Source of the DNA: Mahella sp.
Lineage (GTDB): Bacteria; Bacillota; Clostridia; Mahellales; Mahellaceae
DNA length: 64,000 nt
Direction of reading: 5' to 3'
NCBI RefSeq assembly: GCF_020054945.1
Contig: NZ_JAIHAU010000003.1
Span: forward strand, 29,948 to 93,947
Of this stretch, positions 9,583-23,340 are shown in pieces (the stretch's first letter is position 1; each line of letters starts with the position of its first letter). The notes under the pieces were generated by a model. The model saw only the letters and a list, made by a program, of their open reading frames with translations. It had not been told where the DNA came from and made no database searches. The position numbers and the translations under genes are program-made.

Positions 9583-10410
9583 TTATCTCTGTATGGTAAA
9601 CTCATAGGGATTTTTACTATCTATATGAGGAAGCGCTTGATCTTCGACTTTTACATCGACACCGAGCGGAAATCCCAGTCTTACGGTCAGCTTATTGGCC
9701 GCATCCGCCGTATGAGTTTGTCCGGCTTCCAATGTACCTTCCCATATCCTTTTACCATCAGCCGTTATTCTGATCCAGCATCGACCAGTAGCCGATATGG
9801 TAACGCTGAATTGCTCTTTATCGGTAACTATGGTATAAACGGCGCTGTCGGGCTTTTGCTCCAACAACGTCAACTGCGCTTGTGGAGGTTGTTCGGGTTC
9901 AGGCTCGGGCTGCGGTTCCGGTTGAGGCGCAGGTTCGGATTCGGGTTGAGACTCAGACGTTTGATCTTCCACCGGTAGCTGCGATGCATCAGGGCTCTGA
10001 CCGGTATCTGGCTGCCATACAAATACAAAATAAAAAATTACGGTAATGGCAACTATTCCAATCAAAGCAACTAGCCACCAACCAGTACCACCAGAATCAG
10101 ATGTATTTTCCAACAATGTGGTATCAGTCTTACTGTCCAAATGCCGTTCTTCGTAGTCAGTACTATTATCAGCACGTTCCCTCGATAACCGATCGAACTG
10201 CCTTATAAGATAATCTCCATCCACCCCTACTGCCTCGGCGTAGCTCCTTATATAGCCTTTAGCATATACTGCACCTGGCAACAGATCCCATTGGCCTTCT
10301 TCTATGGCCTTCAAGTATCTAGGCATTATTTTGGTGACCTCGTGCACGTCCTGTATGGTCATATTTTTATTTATTCGAGCCTGTTTTAAGATTTCTCCGA
10401 TTTCATCCAT
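9583..10410 (-). CDS. RodZ-like helix-turn-helix membrane protein (DUF4115)
   Basis: ORF 275 aa; N-terminal HTH (GEILKQARINKNMTIQDVHEVTKIMPRYLKAIEEGQWDLLPGAVYAKGYIRSYAEAVGVD), TM, Pro/Glu linker, C-terminal beta domain. Confidence 0.88.
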   Translation of the reverse strand: MDEIGEILKQARINKNMTIQDVHEVTKIMPRYLKAIEEGQWDLLPGAVYAKGYIRSYAEAVGVDGDYLIRQFDRLSRERADNSTDYEERHLDSKTDTTLLENTSDSGGTGWWLVALIGIVAITVIFYFVFVWQPDTGQSPDASQLPVEDQTSESQPESEPAPQPEPQPEPEPEQPPQAQLTLLEQKPDSAVYTIVTDKEQFSVTISATGRCWIRITADGKRIWEGTLEAGQTHTADAANKLTVRLGFPLGVDVKVEDQALPHIDSKNPYEFTIQR

Positions 10411-10576
10411 TATTTATTCCAGGTCGAAACTCAATCGCATGCGATCGGAAACGCCTTCCCTCCTTCCAAGCTTATATTTAGATTTTAATACATTTCTACA
10501 ATATTTTCAAATATATTTAAACGACAATTTTTATTTGCATAATTATTCATTATGATGTATAATTATACGAAAATAG

Positions 10577-11794
10577 ATGTGGGGTGAAGTAACTGTGGAT
10601 TTAAGCGAAATAATTGCTGCGGATAAACGTTATTATATGAATACATTTGGCGAGAGGGTACCGGTAGCTTTTGACCACGGAAAAGGTTGTATATTATACG
10701 ATAAAAACGGCAAAGCATACATCGATTTTGTGGCCGGTATAGCCGTTAATGCCTTGGGATATTCACATCCTGCCTTGCTTGCCGCCATAACCGAACAGGC
10801 AAATAAACTTATACATTGTTCCAATCTTTATTATATAGAGAATCAGGCAAAGCTGGCTCAGATACTTGCCGAAAATACATGTGGCGACAGAATATTTTTT
10901 GGTAATAGCGGCGCCGAAGCCAACGAAGGGGCTATAAAGCTGGCTCGAAAGTATTTCTACAATAAAGGGCAGCAGCGCTATGAAATAATAACGGCCAAAG
11001 CGTCGTTCCATGGCCGCACACTGGCTACACTGGCAGCCACCGGACAGGATAAATATCATAAGCCGTTTAAACCGATGCCCGTTGGGTTTATAAATATACC
11101 GTTTAATGACTTGGAGGCCGTTGAATCGGCTATATCGCCTGCGACAGCCGCCATCATGGTAGAACCCATACAAGGCGAGGGTGGCGTATTTGTGGCCGAT
11201 AACAGCTATATGAAAGGCCTGCGCAAGCTATGCGACGAGCATGGTTTATTGCTTATATTCGATGAGATTCAGACCGGTCTTGGCCGCACCGGCAAATTCT
11301 TTGCTTATAAACATTACGGCATAGAACCTGATATATTTACATCTGCCAAAGCGCTGGGCGGTGGTATACCGCTGGGTGCTGTAATGGCTAAAAAGCACGT
11401 GGCGGCGGCTTTTGAACCCGGCGATCACGGTTCCACTTTTGGCGGAGGGCCTTTAGCATGTGCGGCCGGCATGGCGGTAGTGCAAACCATACTGGATGAA
11501 CAGCTGAGCGACTATGCTGCTCAAACAGGCCAATACTTCTTCGATTGTTTGAAACAATTACAAGCCGAATACGATTTCATAACCGATGTGCGCGGCAAAG
11601 GCCTTATGCTGGGCATGGAGCTTGACCAAAGCATAAACGGCAAGGATATCGTTAAAGCCGCATTTTGCAACGGTTTCCTTATAAATTGCGCCGCCCATAA
11701 CACGCTGCGCTTTATACCACCGCTGATAATTACAAAAAATGAAATTGACATGTTGATAGAAATGTTAGATAATATTTTGAAGGCATATTTATAA
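10577..11794 (+). CDS. argD: Acetylornithine aminotransferase
   Basis: ORF 405 aa; class III PLP aminotransferase motifs (IFDEIQTGLGRTGKFFAYKHYGIEPDIFTSAKALGGGIPLGAV); ArgD-like N-terminus. True start may be a few codons downstream. Confidence 0.92.
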   Translation: MWGEVTVDLSEIIAADKRYYMNTFGERVPVAFDHGKGCILYDKNGKAYIDFVAGIAVNALGYSHPALLAAITEQANKLIHCSNLYYIENQAKLAQILAENTCGDRIFFGNSGAEANEGAIKLARKYFYNKGQQRYEIITAKASFHGRTLATLAATGQDKYHKPFKPMPVGFINIPFNDLEAVESAISPATAAIMVEPIQGEGGVFVADNSYMKGLRKLCDEHGLLLIFDEIQTGLGRTGKFFAYKHYGIEPDIFTSAKALGGGIPLGAVMAKKHVAAAFEPGDHGSTFGGGPLACAAGMAVVQTILDEQLSDYAAQTGQYFFDCLKQLQAEYDFITDVRGKGLMLGMELDQSINGKDIVKAAFCNGFLINCAAHNTLRFIPPLIITKNEIDMLIEMLDNILKAYL

Positions 11795-11843
11795 GGGCTA
11801 CGACAGCCCTTTATTTTTGAGCCCAGGAAGGAGCGATATCGCA

Positions 11844-12911
11844 TTGGAGAATAAAAAAGCCATATTGGTTTTAGAAGACGGCAGTTATTTTGAAGGCGAG
11901 TCTTTCGGCAGAACCGGCCAAGCCCATGGCGAAGTGGTATTCAATACATGCATGACCGGTTACGAAGAGGTGTTGACCGACCCCTCATATAAAGGACAAA
12001 TGGTGGTTATGACCTATCCGCTTATAGGCAACTACGGTATGAATGAAGAAGATGTTGAATCATATAAACCCCATGTAGAGGGTTTTATAATAAAAGAACT
12101 ATGCGATTACCCCAGCAACTGGCGCTGCACAATGCATCCGATCCAGTACTTCGAACGCTGGGGCATAATGGGAATCCATCGCGTCGATACTCGCCAGATA
12201 ACGCAACATATACGCAATTTCGGCAGCATGTACGGTATTATATCAACTGAAAGTTTCGATATCCAAGCATTAGCTGAAACAGCCAGAAATCTCGGCACCG
12301 TAAAACGCGATCTGGTGGATATGGTATCAATAAAGGAAACCAGGCATATAGAAGGCCCGGGGCATCGCATAGTTGTGATGGATATGGGCATGAAAGAGAA
12401 TATAGCACGTTCGCTCGTCAAGCGCGGATGCGATGTATATGTGGTGCCATGCCATACCTCGGCCAAAGAGATATTGGATCTAAACCCCGAAGGCATAGTG
12501 ATATCCAATGGCCCTGGCGACCCTCAAGATATACCCTACGCCATAGAAACCATACGAAACCTTATTGGCAAAAAACCTATTATGGGCATATGCCTCGGGC
12601 ATCAGTTGCTGGGACTGGCATTGGGCGGCCAAACCTATAAATTAAAGTTTGGGCATCACGGCGGCAATCATCCTGTCAAGGATTTCAACAAAGGCCGCGT
12701 ATTCATCACATCGCAGAATCACAATTATGCCTTGCGCGATGATTTCTGTAAGCAAGCTACCATAACCCATATAAATCTAAACGATAATACCGTTGAGGGT
12801 TTTGTGCACAATGAATACCCGATAATAAGCGTGCAGTACCATCCCGAGGCCAGCCCCGGTCCGCACGATTCAGCTTATATGTTCGATGAGTTTATAGATA
12901 TGATGGCCTGA
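11844..12911 (+). CDS. carA: Carbamoyl-phosphate synthase small subunit
   Basis: ORF track 11817-12911; TTG start at 11844 behind AAGGAG gives MENKKAILVLEDGSYFEGESFG; GICLGHQLLGLALGG glutaminase motif. Confidence 0.94.
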   Translation: MENKKAILVLEDGSYFEGESFGRTGQAHGEVVFNTCMTGYEEVLTDPSYKGQMVVMTYPLIGNYGMNEEDVESYKPHVEGFIIKELCDYPSNWRCTMHPIQYFERWGIMGIHRVDTRQITQHIRNFGSMYGIISTESFDIQALAETARNLGTVKRDLVDMVSIKETRHIEGPGHRIVVMDMGMKENIARSLVKRGCDVYVVPCHTSAKEILDLNPEGIVISNGPGDPQDIPYAIETIRNLIGKKPIMGICLGHQLLGLALGGQTYKLKFGHHGGNHPVKDFNKGRVFITSQNHNYALRDDFCKQATITHINLNDNTVEGFVHNEYPIISVQYHPEASPGPHDSAYMFDEFIDMMA

Positions 12912-12991
12912 TCTTGTACGCTCGCCGCTCGTTCTATGCCAATAGTCTGTATGCTCCACAAACGCGGCGAGCGACAGGTTAAAACATTTAT

Positions 12992-14128
12992 CTATTGTTC
13001 GGGTCTGGAAGCCAGCTTCACTTCTACCTTTTGTTTATTTCCATTGCTTACAGTCTCTATCTCCACAGTATCACCTATGTCCCTGCTATATATAGCCCTG
13101 CGCAAGGCCAACATGGTATTGACCTGCTTGCCGTCTATTGAAAGTATTATATCGCCTTGCTTTATACCGGCTTTATCTGCCGGGCTGTTTCTATCAACAT
13201 CTATGACATACACGCCTTGTTCAAGCTTAGGGCCGTTTTGTATAAAGTTTGCTATTTCCCTATCATATGCAAATATACCTATATATGGTGCTGTAAATGT
13301 ACCGGTGGCTATAACTCTTTCCACTATAGGTTTGGCTATATTTATCGGTATGGCAAAGCCCATACCCTCTGCGGTAGCCACTTTAACCGTGTTTATACCC
13401 ACTACCTGAGCTTTGGCGTTAATTAAAGGCCCTCCGCTGTTGCCGGGATTTATAGACGCATCGGTTTGTATAAGATCCTCCATAAAATTTGTGGCGCCAT
13501 CAGCCTCCACCTGTAGCGTGCGGTTCAAGGCGCTTATTATGCCCGATGTAACGGTATGCTGGAATTGCAGGCCTAAAGGCGTACCTATGGCTATAGCCGG
13601 CTCCCCCACTTTCAGCGTATCCGAATCACCAAATGCCGCCTTTGTATATCCGCTGCCTTCTATCTTCACTACCGCGAGATCCAATACCGGATCGCTCCAC
13701 AATGCCCTGCCTTCCATTGTACGCCCATCACTTAATACAACATTGATGCTTTCTGTCTCGCCTCCTACCACATGATCATTAGTCAATATATAACCATCAC
13801 TATCGACGATAACACCCGAGCCGACACCTTGTACCATCTGTTGCGCTCTACCGAACATATCGGTCTCCGTCACCCTTGTAGTGGATATGCCCACCACTGC
13901 CGGCGCCACCTTTTGCACTATAGGGTTTACCCCACCCAAAGCATCATCATCTGCCGATGCTTCTTCCGGCGCTGGCGACTGCCGGAGCTGTACCGGCGGC
14001 TTATTATATCCCATCAATAGGGTAAATACCACGAAGCTGAGCGCTATCGATACCAACGCTGTAACAAATATGGTCATCTTTTTGCTTTTTAGCATGACAA
14101 AGCCCTGCCTTTTATCATATTTTATCAT
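12992..14128 (-). CDS. HtrA/DegP-type trypsin-like serine protease with PDZ domain
   Basis: ORF 378 aa; N-terminal TM; LTNDHVV, DPVLDLAVVKI and INPGNSGGPL triad motifs; C-terminal PDZ. Confidence 0.95.
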   Translation of the reverse strand: MIKYDKRQGFVMLKSKKMTIFVTALVSIALSFVVFTLLMGYNKPPVQLRQSPAPEEASADDDALGGVNPIVQKVAPAVVGISTTRVTETDMFGRAQQMVQGVGSGVIVDSDGYILTNDHVVGGETESINVVLSDGRTMEGRALWSDPVLDLAVVKIEGSGYTKAAFGDSDTLKVGEPAIAIGTPLGLQFQHTVTSGIISALNRTLQVEADGATNFMEDLIQTDASINPGNSGGPLINAKAQVVGINTVKVATAEGMGFAIPINIAKPIVERVIATGTFTAPYIGIFAYDREIANFIQNGPKLEQGVYVIDVDRNSPADKAGIKQGDIILSIDGKQVNTMLALRRAIYSRDIGDTVEIETVSNGNKQKVEVKLASRPEQ

Positions 14129-14198
14129 GTATAGTTTGCTCTATAATACGGCTTCAATTCTCATCACGGTAAAAAAATCTTTAGCCGTTTTTTACAGC

Positions 14199-14227
14199 TT
14201 GACATGACATAACAGCTGGGATAGAAT
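14199..14227 (+). promoter_or_regulatory. Putative sigma-A promoter for pyrG
   Basis: TTGACA (14199-14204), 17-nt spacer, TAGAAT (14222-14227), upstream of the GGAGG RBS of pyrG. Confidence 0.75.
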
Positions 14228-14232
14228 AATAA

Positions 14233-17167
<2,935 letters not shown>

Positions 17168-17169
17168 TT

Positions 17170-18081
17170 CTATTGTTCGTCATCCGGCGGCAGATCAAAC
17201 GGCTGCGGCGGATTCTGTTCATTATCTTCTATGGGCTGCAAATTGGCATCTGCAGGACGGAAATTATGATATACTATGAATAGATATGCCGTTATAATGG
17301 CACTCAAATAAGAAATTATAAGAACCCCCAGTACACTCATATAATTGATCACAGAAATATCGCCAATAGAATTGCCAGTAATGGCAGCATAGATGTAATT
17401 AGCACCCCAACTTATACCAATTATCATTGCTGCTATCAGAAGCATAACAACGATCAGGCTCCAGAAATGATGCGAGACCGCTTTTGCACCACGCCTCAGC
17501 CCTTCGAATACGCCCACATCGTCTATTACCATAGCCGGCTGCCATAACGCAAGAAATATAATCCCTATGAATACACCTATAAATATTACTACTATAGCTA
17601 CTGTTCCACCTATACCCATATTCGCCGCTTGTTCTACTGCTGTCGGATCATTTACTAAATTAGCAAACGCTGAACCGGCAAGCAAAGCCACCAATATAAT
17701 ACTTATTACTACTGTTACTGCTATGACCATAGCTACAATGAGCAATGATTGTCCGACGAAGCGCCAGAAATACCGCCTTATACCTTGCATAAAGCTCGAA
17801 AATCCAGCCTGCCCGTTTAATAAGGCCTGTTTCATCATACCGGCCTGCCCTGCTTGTATTAATAAGATTATTATGGCCATAACAAATCCGTATAAAGCCA
17901 TTGACCCAATTATATCACCCATCATTTCGATGGCCGCATCTGGATCAATTACCATGTTAAACCCGCTCATGTTCTGTACTTGCATATCGCTTATAAAAAG
18001 CGATATAAACCATATGGCTAATGTCGGTATTATCAATATGAGATTTCTTGAAATTAACCCAAAGGCCCTTTTTAAATACAT
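17170..18081 (-). CDS. Multi-pass membrane protein of unknown function
   Basis: ORF 303 aa, strongly hydrophobic with about six TM segments. Confidence 0.75.
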   Translation of the reverse strand: MYLKRAFGLISRNLILIIPTLAIWFISLFISDMQVQNMSGFNMVIDPDAAIEMMGDIIGSMALYGFVMAIIILLIQAGQAGMMKQALLNGQAGFSSFMQGIRRYFWRFVGQSLLIVAMVIAVTVVISIILVALLAGSAFANLVNDPTAVEQAANMGIGGTVAIVVIFIGVFIGIIFLALWQPAMVIDDVGVFEGLRRGAKAVSHHFWSLIVVMLLIAAMIIGISWGANYIYAAITGNSIGDISVINYMSVLGVLIISYLSAIITAYLFIVYHNFRPADANLQPIEDNEQNPPQPFDLPPDDEQ

Positions 18082-18172
18082 TTACAATCCCCTTTCTGTC
18101 GTTTTGGATCAGGCAGCAATTACAGTTGCTGCGTATATCAATTATATATGGTAAAAGCCTGTTTGACAATAA

Positions 18173-19519
18173 TCAGCAAAGGCGTTCAGGTGCTTCTATG
18201 TTCAATATATATAATCCATTGGCTAATACTATGCGTGCAGCCTCCAGTAACCCCAACCGTGCATACATAAGGTCGTTATTACTTATGCGCACGCGACATT
18301 CGTCATAAAATTTATGGAATAAATCGGCTACATCTGCGAGATAATCAACTAAAATAGCCGGTTGTCTATATTGAGCCGCTACTGTTATTTCGTGAGGCAG
18401 CTCGGCCAAACGACGCATCAACGCCTGCTCGGCCGGATGGTGCAGCATAGAAAAATCTATTTCCTCAGGCGGAATCAATGCCACTCTGTTCGAATCCATA
18501 TGCCGCAATATACTGCAAATACGCGCATATGCATATTGTACCTCAAAAAGGCCATCTTCTTTATCCCTTGAGCTGCTGAGCATAAAACGCAGCGCATCCC
18601 TGCCGGCACCTTCCATTGAGGGACTATAATCAGGCGCTGCTATATATCCCAGATGCTCGGGCTCGCATCCCAGGCAAATCATGGCCTCGCGCACCGTTTC
18701 AAATGTATCGGCCGATGCCCTATCACCTATTTCTATCACCATGTCATACCCTTCTTTAAATATCTTTCTTCGATAATAGGCCATGCGCATAGTAATATCT
18801 GTAAACACTCCTTCTTTTAGAATCAATGCGTTATGCCTATCTGCCACAAATCGCATGTCATCGCCTTCATGCCTTACATAACCCATAATATCCATCTCTT
18901 CTACAGTTTCTCGCAGATCAGAATCGTACAATTGCCGTTCATAAAACCATGACGGCAGTACTACGCCATACAGCCTCAGGTTAACTATCTCATCATTAAC
19001 CTCTTGCATATTTTTATCACTATTCACATAACGCTCTCTTAACACATCATACCCTGCCGCCTCTAATATATTGGCCAAACAATCCCCCCATACGATGGTA
19101 TATATATCCATATCATGAAAGGATATCAAGACCTTGCGATTATCCCCTATATCCACCCGTCCGTATTCATCTCTTTCCTTTAATATCAACGTCAGCACAT
19201 CGTAGAACCATTTCGGTTTTAGAAATATATTTATAAAACCGGGACCTGCTATTTCCATGCGATCTATATATGTACCGGATAAATTGATATGTTCCAGCAG
19301 CGTTCGGGCTATATAGTCAGAAGGCTTACCTGTTATCCGTACCATTTCTACAGGCATGTTCGTATAAAAATCTCCATGTCTTGTATCGCGGGTCTTGTTC
19401 AGCTTTACATCATATACGCCCTGGTATGCTATACTTCCATCGAGCTGAGCGGCGGTTAAAGCACTGTTCAGCACCCCTGCTATCTGCTCGGTTATATACC
19501 GTATAGGGTCCGCCATCAT
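18173..19519 (-). CDS. Arginyl-tRNA synthetase-like protein lacking catalytic motifs (DALR anticodon-binding domain retained)
   Basis: ORF 449 aa. N-terminal RDTRHGDFYTNMPVEM...MEIAGPGFINIFL and C-terminal VQYAYARICSILRH...HPAEQALMRRLAELP...DLFHKFYDECRV...ARLGLLEAARIVLANGLYILNIEAPERL match ArgRS. HIGH, GADHHG and KMSK segments absent. ATG at 19519 overlaps the murI stop by 1 nt (TGATG). Confidence 0.85.
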   Translation of the reverse strand: MMADPIRYITEQIAGVLNSALTAAQLDGSIAYQGVYDVKLNKTRDTRHGDFYTNMPVEMVRITGKPSDYIARTLLEHINLSGTYIDRMEIAGPGFINIFLKPKWFYDVLTLILKERDEYGRVDIGDNRKVLISFHDMDIYTIVWGDCLANILEAAGYDVLRERYVNSDKNMQEVNDEIVNLRLYGVVLPSWFYERQLYDSDLRETVEEMDIMGYVRHEGDDMRFVADRHNALILKEGVFTDITMRMAYYRRKIFKEGYDMVIEIGDRASADTFETVREAMICLGCEPEHLGYIAAPDYSPSMEGAGRDALRFMLSSSRDKEDGLFEVQYAYARICSILRHMDSNRVALIPPEEIDFSMLHHPAEQALMRRLAELPHEITVAAQYRQPAILVDYLADVADLFHKFYDECRVRISNNDLMYARLGLLEAARIVLANGLYILNIEAPERLC

Positions 19520-20325
19520 CAATACCTCTCTATATCTACCTTAGTGGCAGATGATATATGGCATTTAAGGAAATTACTGCCTATTTTCTTGAATCTCTCG
19601 CCGTCATCGCTGGCAAAATAACGATACTGCGGAGGATTGGCTCCATCATTCAAGATATCTATCCGGGCCAAAACGCGTCTCAATATTAAGGCTGTTTCCT
19701 CAGCCGGATTTATCAAATTCACACCTGCCCCAACAACCCTTCTTATAGTATCTGCCATCAAAGGGTAATGCGTGCAACCCATAAGCAACGTATCAATGCT
19801 CTTATCTTTAAAAAAAGACAGATATTCCAGCGCGGCCATATATGCTATCTCGCTATCCTGCAATCCTTCTTCGACCAGCGGCACAAATAAAGGGCATGGC
19901 TTCGCAAACGTTTCTATGCTATCATCCAATGACTTTATAGCCTTCTCATAAGCACCGCTATTTATGGTACCCTCGGTACCTATGATACCCACACGCTTAT
20001 TTTTGGTGGCGCGAACCGCCGTTGTAGCACCGCCCTCTATCACGCCGAGTATCGGCACATCAAATTGTTGCTGCGCGACCTCCAAACTAATAGCGCTGGC
20101 AGTATTGCAGGCCAGCACCACCGCTTTTATACCCTGGCTCATAAGAAAACGCACCGACTGTAATGTAAACTTTATAACCGTATCGCGCGAGCGCGTGCCG
20201 TAAGGCACGCGCGCCGTATCACCGAAATATATTATATCCTCCGCAGGCAATTGTTTCATGATTTCTTTTACCACAGTCAATCCGCCTACGCCCGAATCAA
20301 AAACACCTATAGGTCTGTTGTCCAA
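19519..20325 (-). CDS. murI: Glutamate racemase
   Basis: ORF 268 aa; RPIGVFDSGVGGLTVVKEI, VLACNTASA, LMGCTHYPL. Confidence 0.96.
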   Translation of the reverse strand: MDNRPIGVFDSGVGGLTVVKEIMKQLPAEDIIYFGDTARVPYGTRSRDTVIKFTLQSVRFLMSQGIKAVVLACNTASAISLEVAQQQFDVPILGVIEGGATTAVRATKNKRVGIIGTEGTINSGAYEKAIKSLDDSIETFAKPCPLFVPLVEEGLQDSEIAYMAALEYLSFFKDKSIDTLLMGCTHYPLMADTIRRVVGAGVNLINPAEETALILRRVLARIDILNDGANPPQYRYFASDDGERFKKIGSNFLKCHISSATKVDIERY

Positions 20326-20355
20326 TTCAATGTTTCCTTTCCATCAAATGATAAT

Positions 20356-21438
20356 TTAAAAACCCGAACGCCGCAGCTCATAACGCTCCAAGGCAAGCTC
20401 TATAAGGCGATCTATCAGCTTGTCATATGGCAGGCCGCTAGCATTCCATAACTTCGGATACATGCTTATCTTAGTAAATCCTGGTATTGTATTTACCTCG
20501 TTAAGATATACCGTATTATCGCTCTTTTTGACCAGGAAATCTACGCGGGCCATACCGGCGCAATCCAAGGCCTTGTAAGCATCGACTGCCAGCCCGCGCA
20601 CCGTTTCCATGACATCTATAGGTAAACCGGCAGGTATAATAAGCCCGGACTTGCCTTCATCGAAGTACTTGGCATTATAATCGTAAAATTCATTGCATGG
20701 CACGATTTGGCCTATTGTCGACGCCTCAGGATAATCATTTCCGAGTACCGCGCATTCTATCTCATAACCGTCTATAAATTCTTCCACAAGTATCTTGCGA
20801 TCGTATTTACCTGCCAATTCCATGGCCTGTATAAGCTCATCTCTATCGTGCGCTTTGGTAATGCCAACGCTGGAGCCCATATTCGCAGGTTTAACAAAGC
20901 ACGGATAGGCCAGCTTTGTTTCAACCTCTGACACAAATACCTCGGGACTAGTCTTAAAATGCTCGTAAACAGTGCTGACATATTCAGCCGTCTTTAATCC
21001 ATGGCGCAAAAATACATCTTTAGACAGCACTTTATCCATAGCCAACGACGAGGCCAACACACCGCAACCCACATATGGAATACCGGCCAACTCCAGCAAT
21101 CCCTGTACAGTGCCATCCTCCCCATGCGGTCCGTGCAATATCGGAAATATAATATCTGCAGGTATAAAAGCACAATTACGCTCTATATCTATGAACCCTT
21201 TATATGACGGATCCGGAGCAAGCACGACAGGCCGCGCTGATGCTTGCCATCTGTTTGTTTCTATATCTTCTAAAGCGCCTTCATACAACATCCAGCGCCC
21301 TTCTTTCGTTATACCCACCATAATAGATTCATATTTATCTTTATTCATATTGCGCAGTACGGATACTGCCGACATGAGCGACACCTCATGTTCTCCCGAC
21401 TGCCCGCCGAATAATACCGCTATTTTCTTTTTATCCAC
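20356..21438 (-). CDS. ddl: D-alanine--D-alanine ligase
   Basis: ORF 360 aa; KKIAVLFGGQSGEHEVSLMSA, LHGPHGEDGTVQGLLELAGIPYVG, EVNTIPGFTKISMYPKLW. Confidence 0.96.
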   Translation of the reverse strand: MDKKKIAVLFGGQSGEHEVSLMSAVSVLRNMNKDKYESIMVGITKEGRWMLYEGALEDIETNRWQASARPVVLAPDPSYKGFIDIERNCAFIPADIIFPILHGPHGEDGTVQGLLELAGIPYVGCGVLASSLAMDKVLSKDVFLRHGLKTAEYVSTVYEHFKTSPEVFVSEVETKLAYPCFVKPANMGSSVGITKAHDRDELIQAMELAGKYDRKILVEEFIDGYEIECAVLGNDYPEASTIGQIVPCNEFYDYNAKYFDEGKSGLIIPAGLPIDVMETVRGLAVDAYKALDCAGMARVDFLVKKSDNTVYLNEVNTIPGFTKISMYPKLWNASGLPYDKLIDRLIELALERYELRRSGF

Positions 21439-21550
21439 ATCGCTTCCCCTTTCCGCAACTTATATAACATTATTATTGTACCACATTATAATGATATTTT
21501 CTTCATCATGCTTAATATTACAACTAGAGTTTAACAGTCCAAGAAAGTAA

Positions 21551-21585
21551 AAATCTCCTGTAACCGTTGCTGTTACAAGAGATTT
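21551..21585 (-). terminator. Intrinsic terminator downstream of tgt
   Basis: Minus strand AAATCTCTTGTAAC-loop-GTTACAGGAGATTTTTAC; inverted repeat followed by a U run. Confidence 0.75.
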
Positions 21586-21611
21586 CAGACAATAAAAAGG
21601 TTTCTGTTAAT

Positions 21612-23313
<1,702 letters not shown>

Positions 23314-23340
23314 ATGCTCGTTTCCCCTCCCTATCGTTTG

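Noticed and set aside
9883-9960. Short repeats in the RodZ-like gene
   Set aside because: Coding for an ordinary Pro/Glu/Gln linker (PEPEPQPEPEPEQPP) before the DUF4115 domain.
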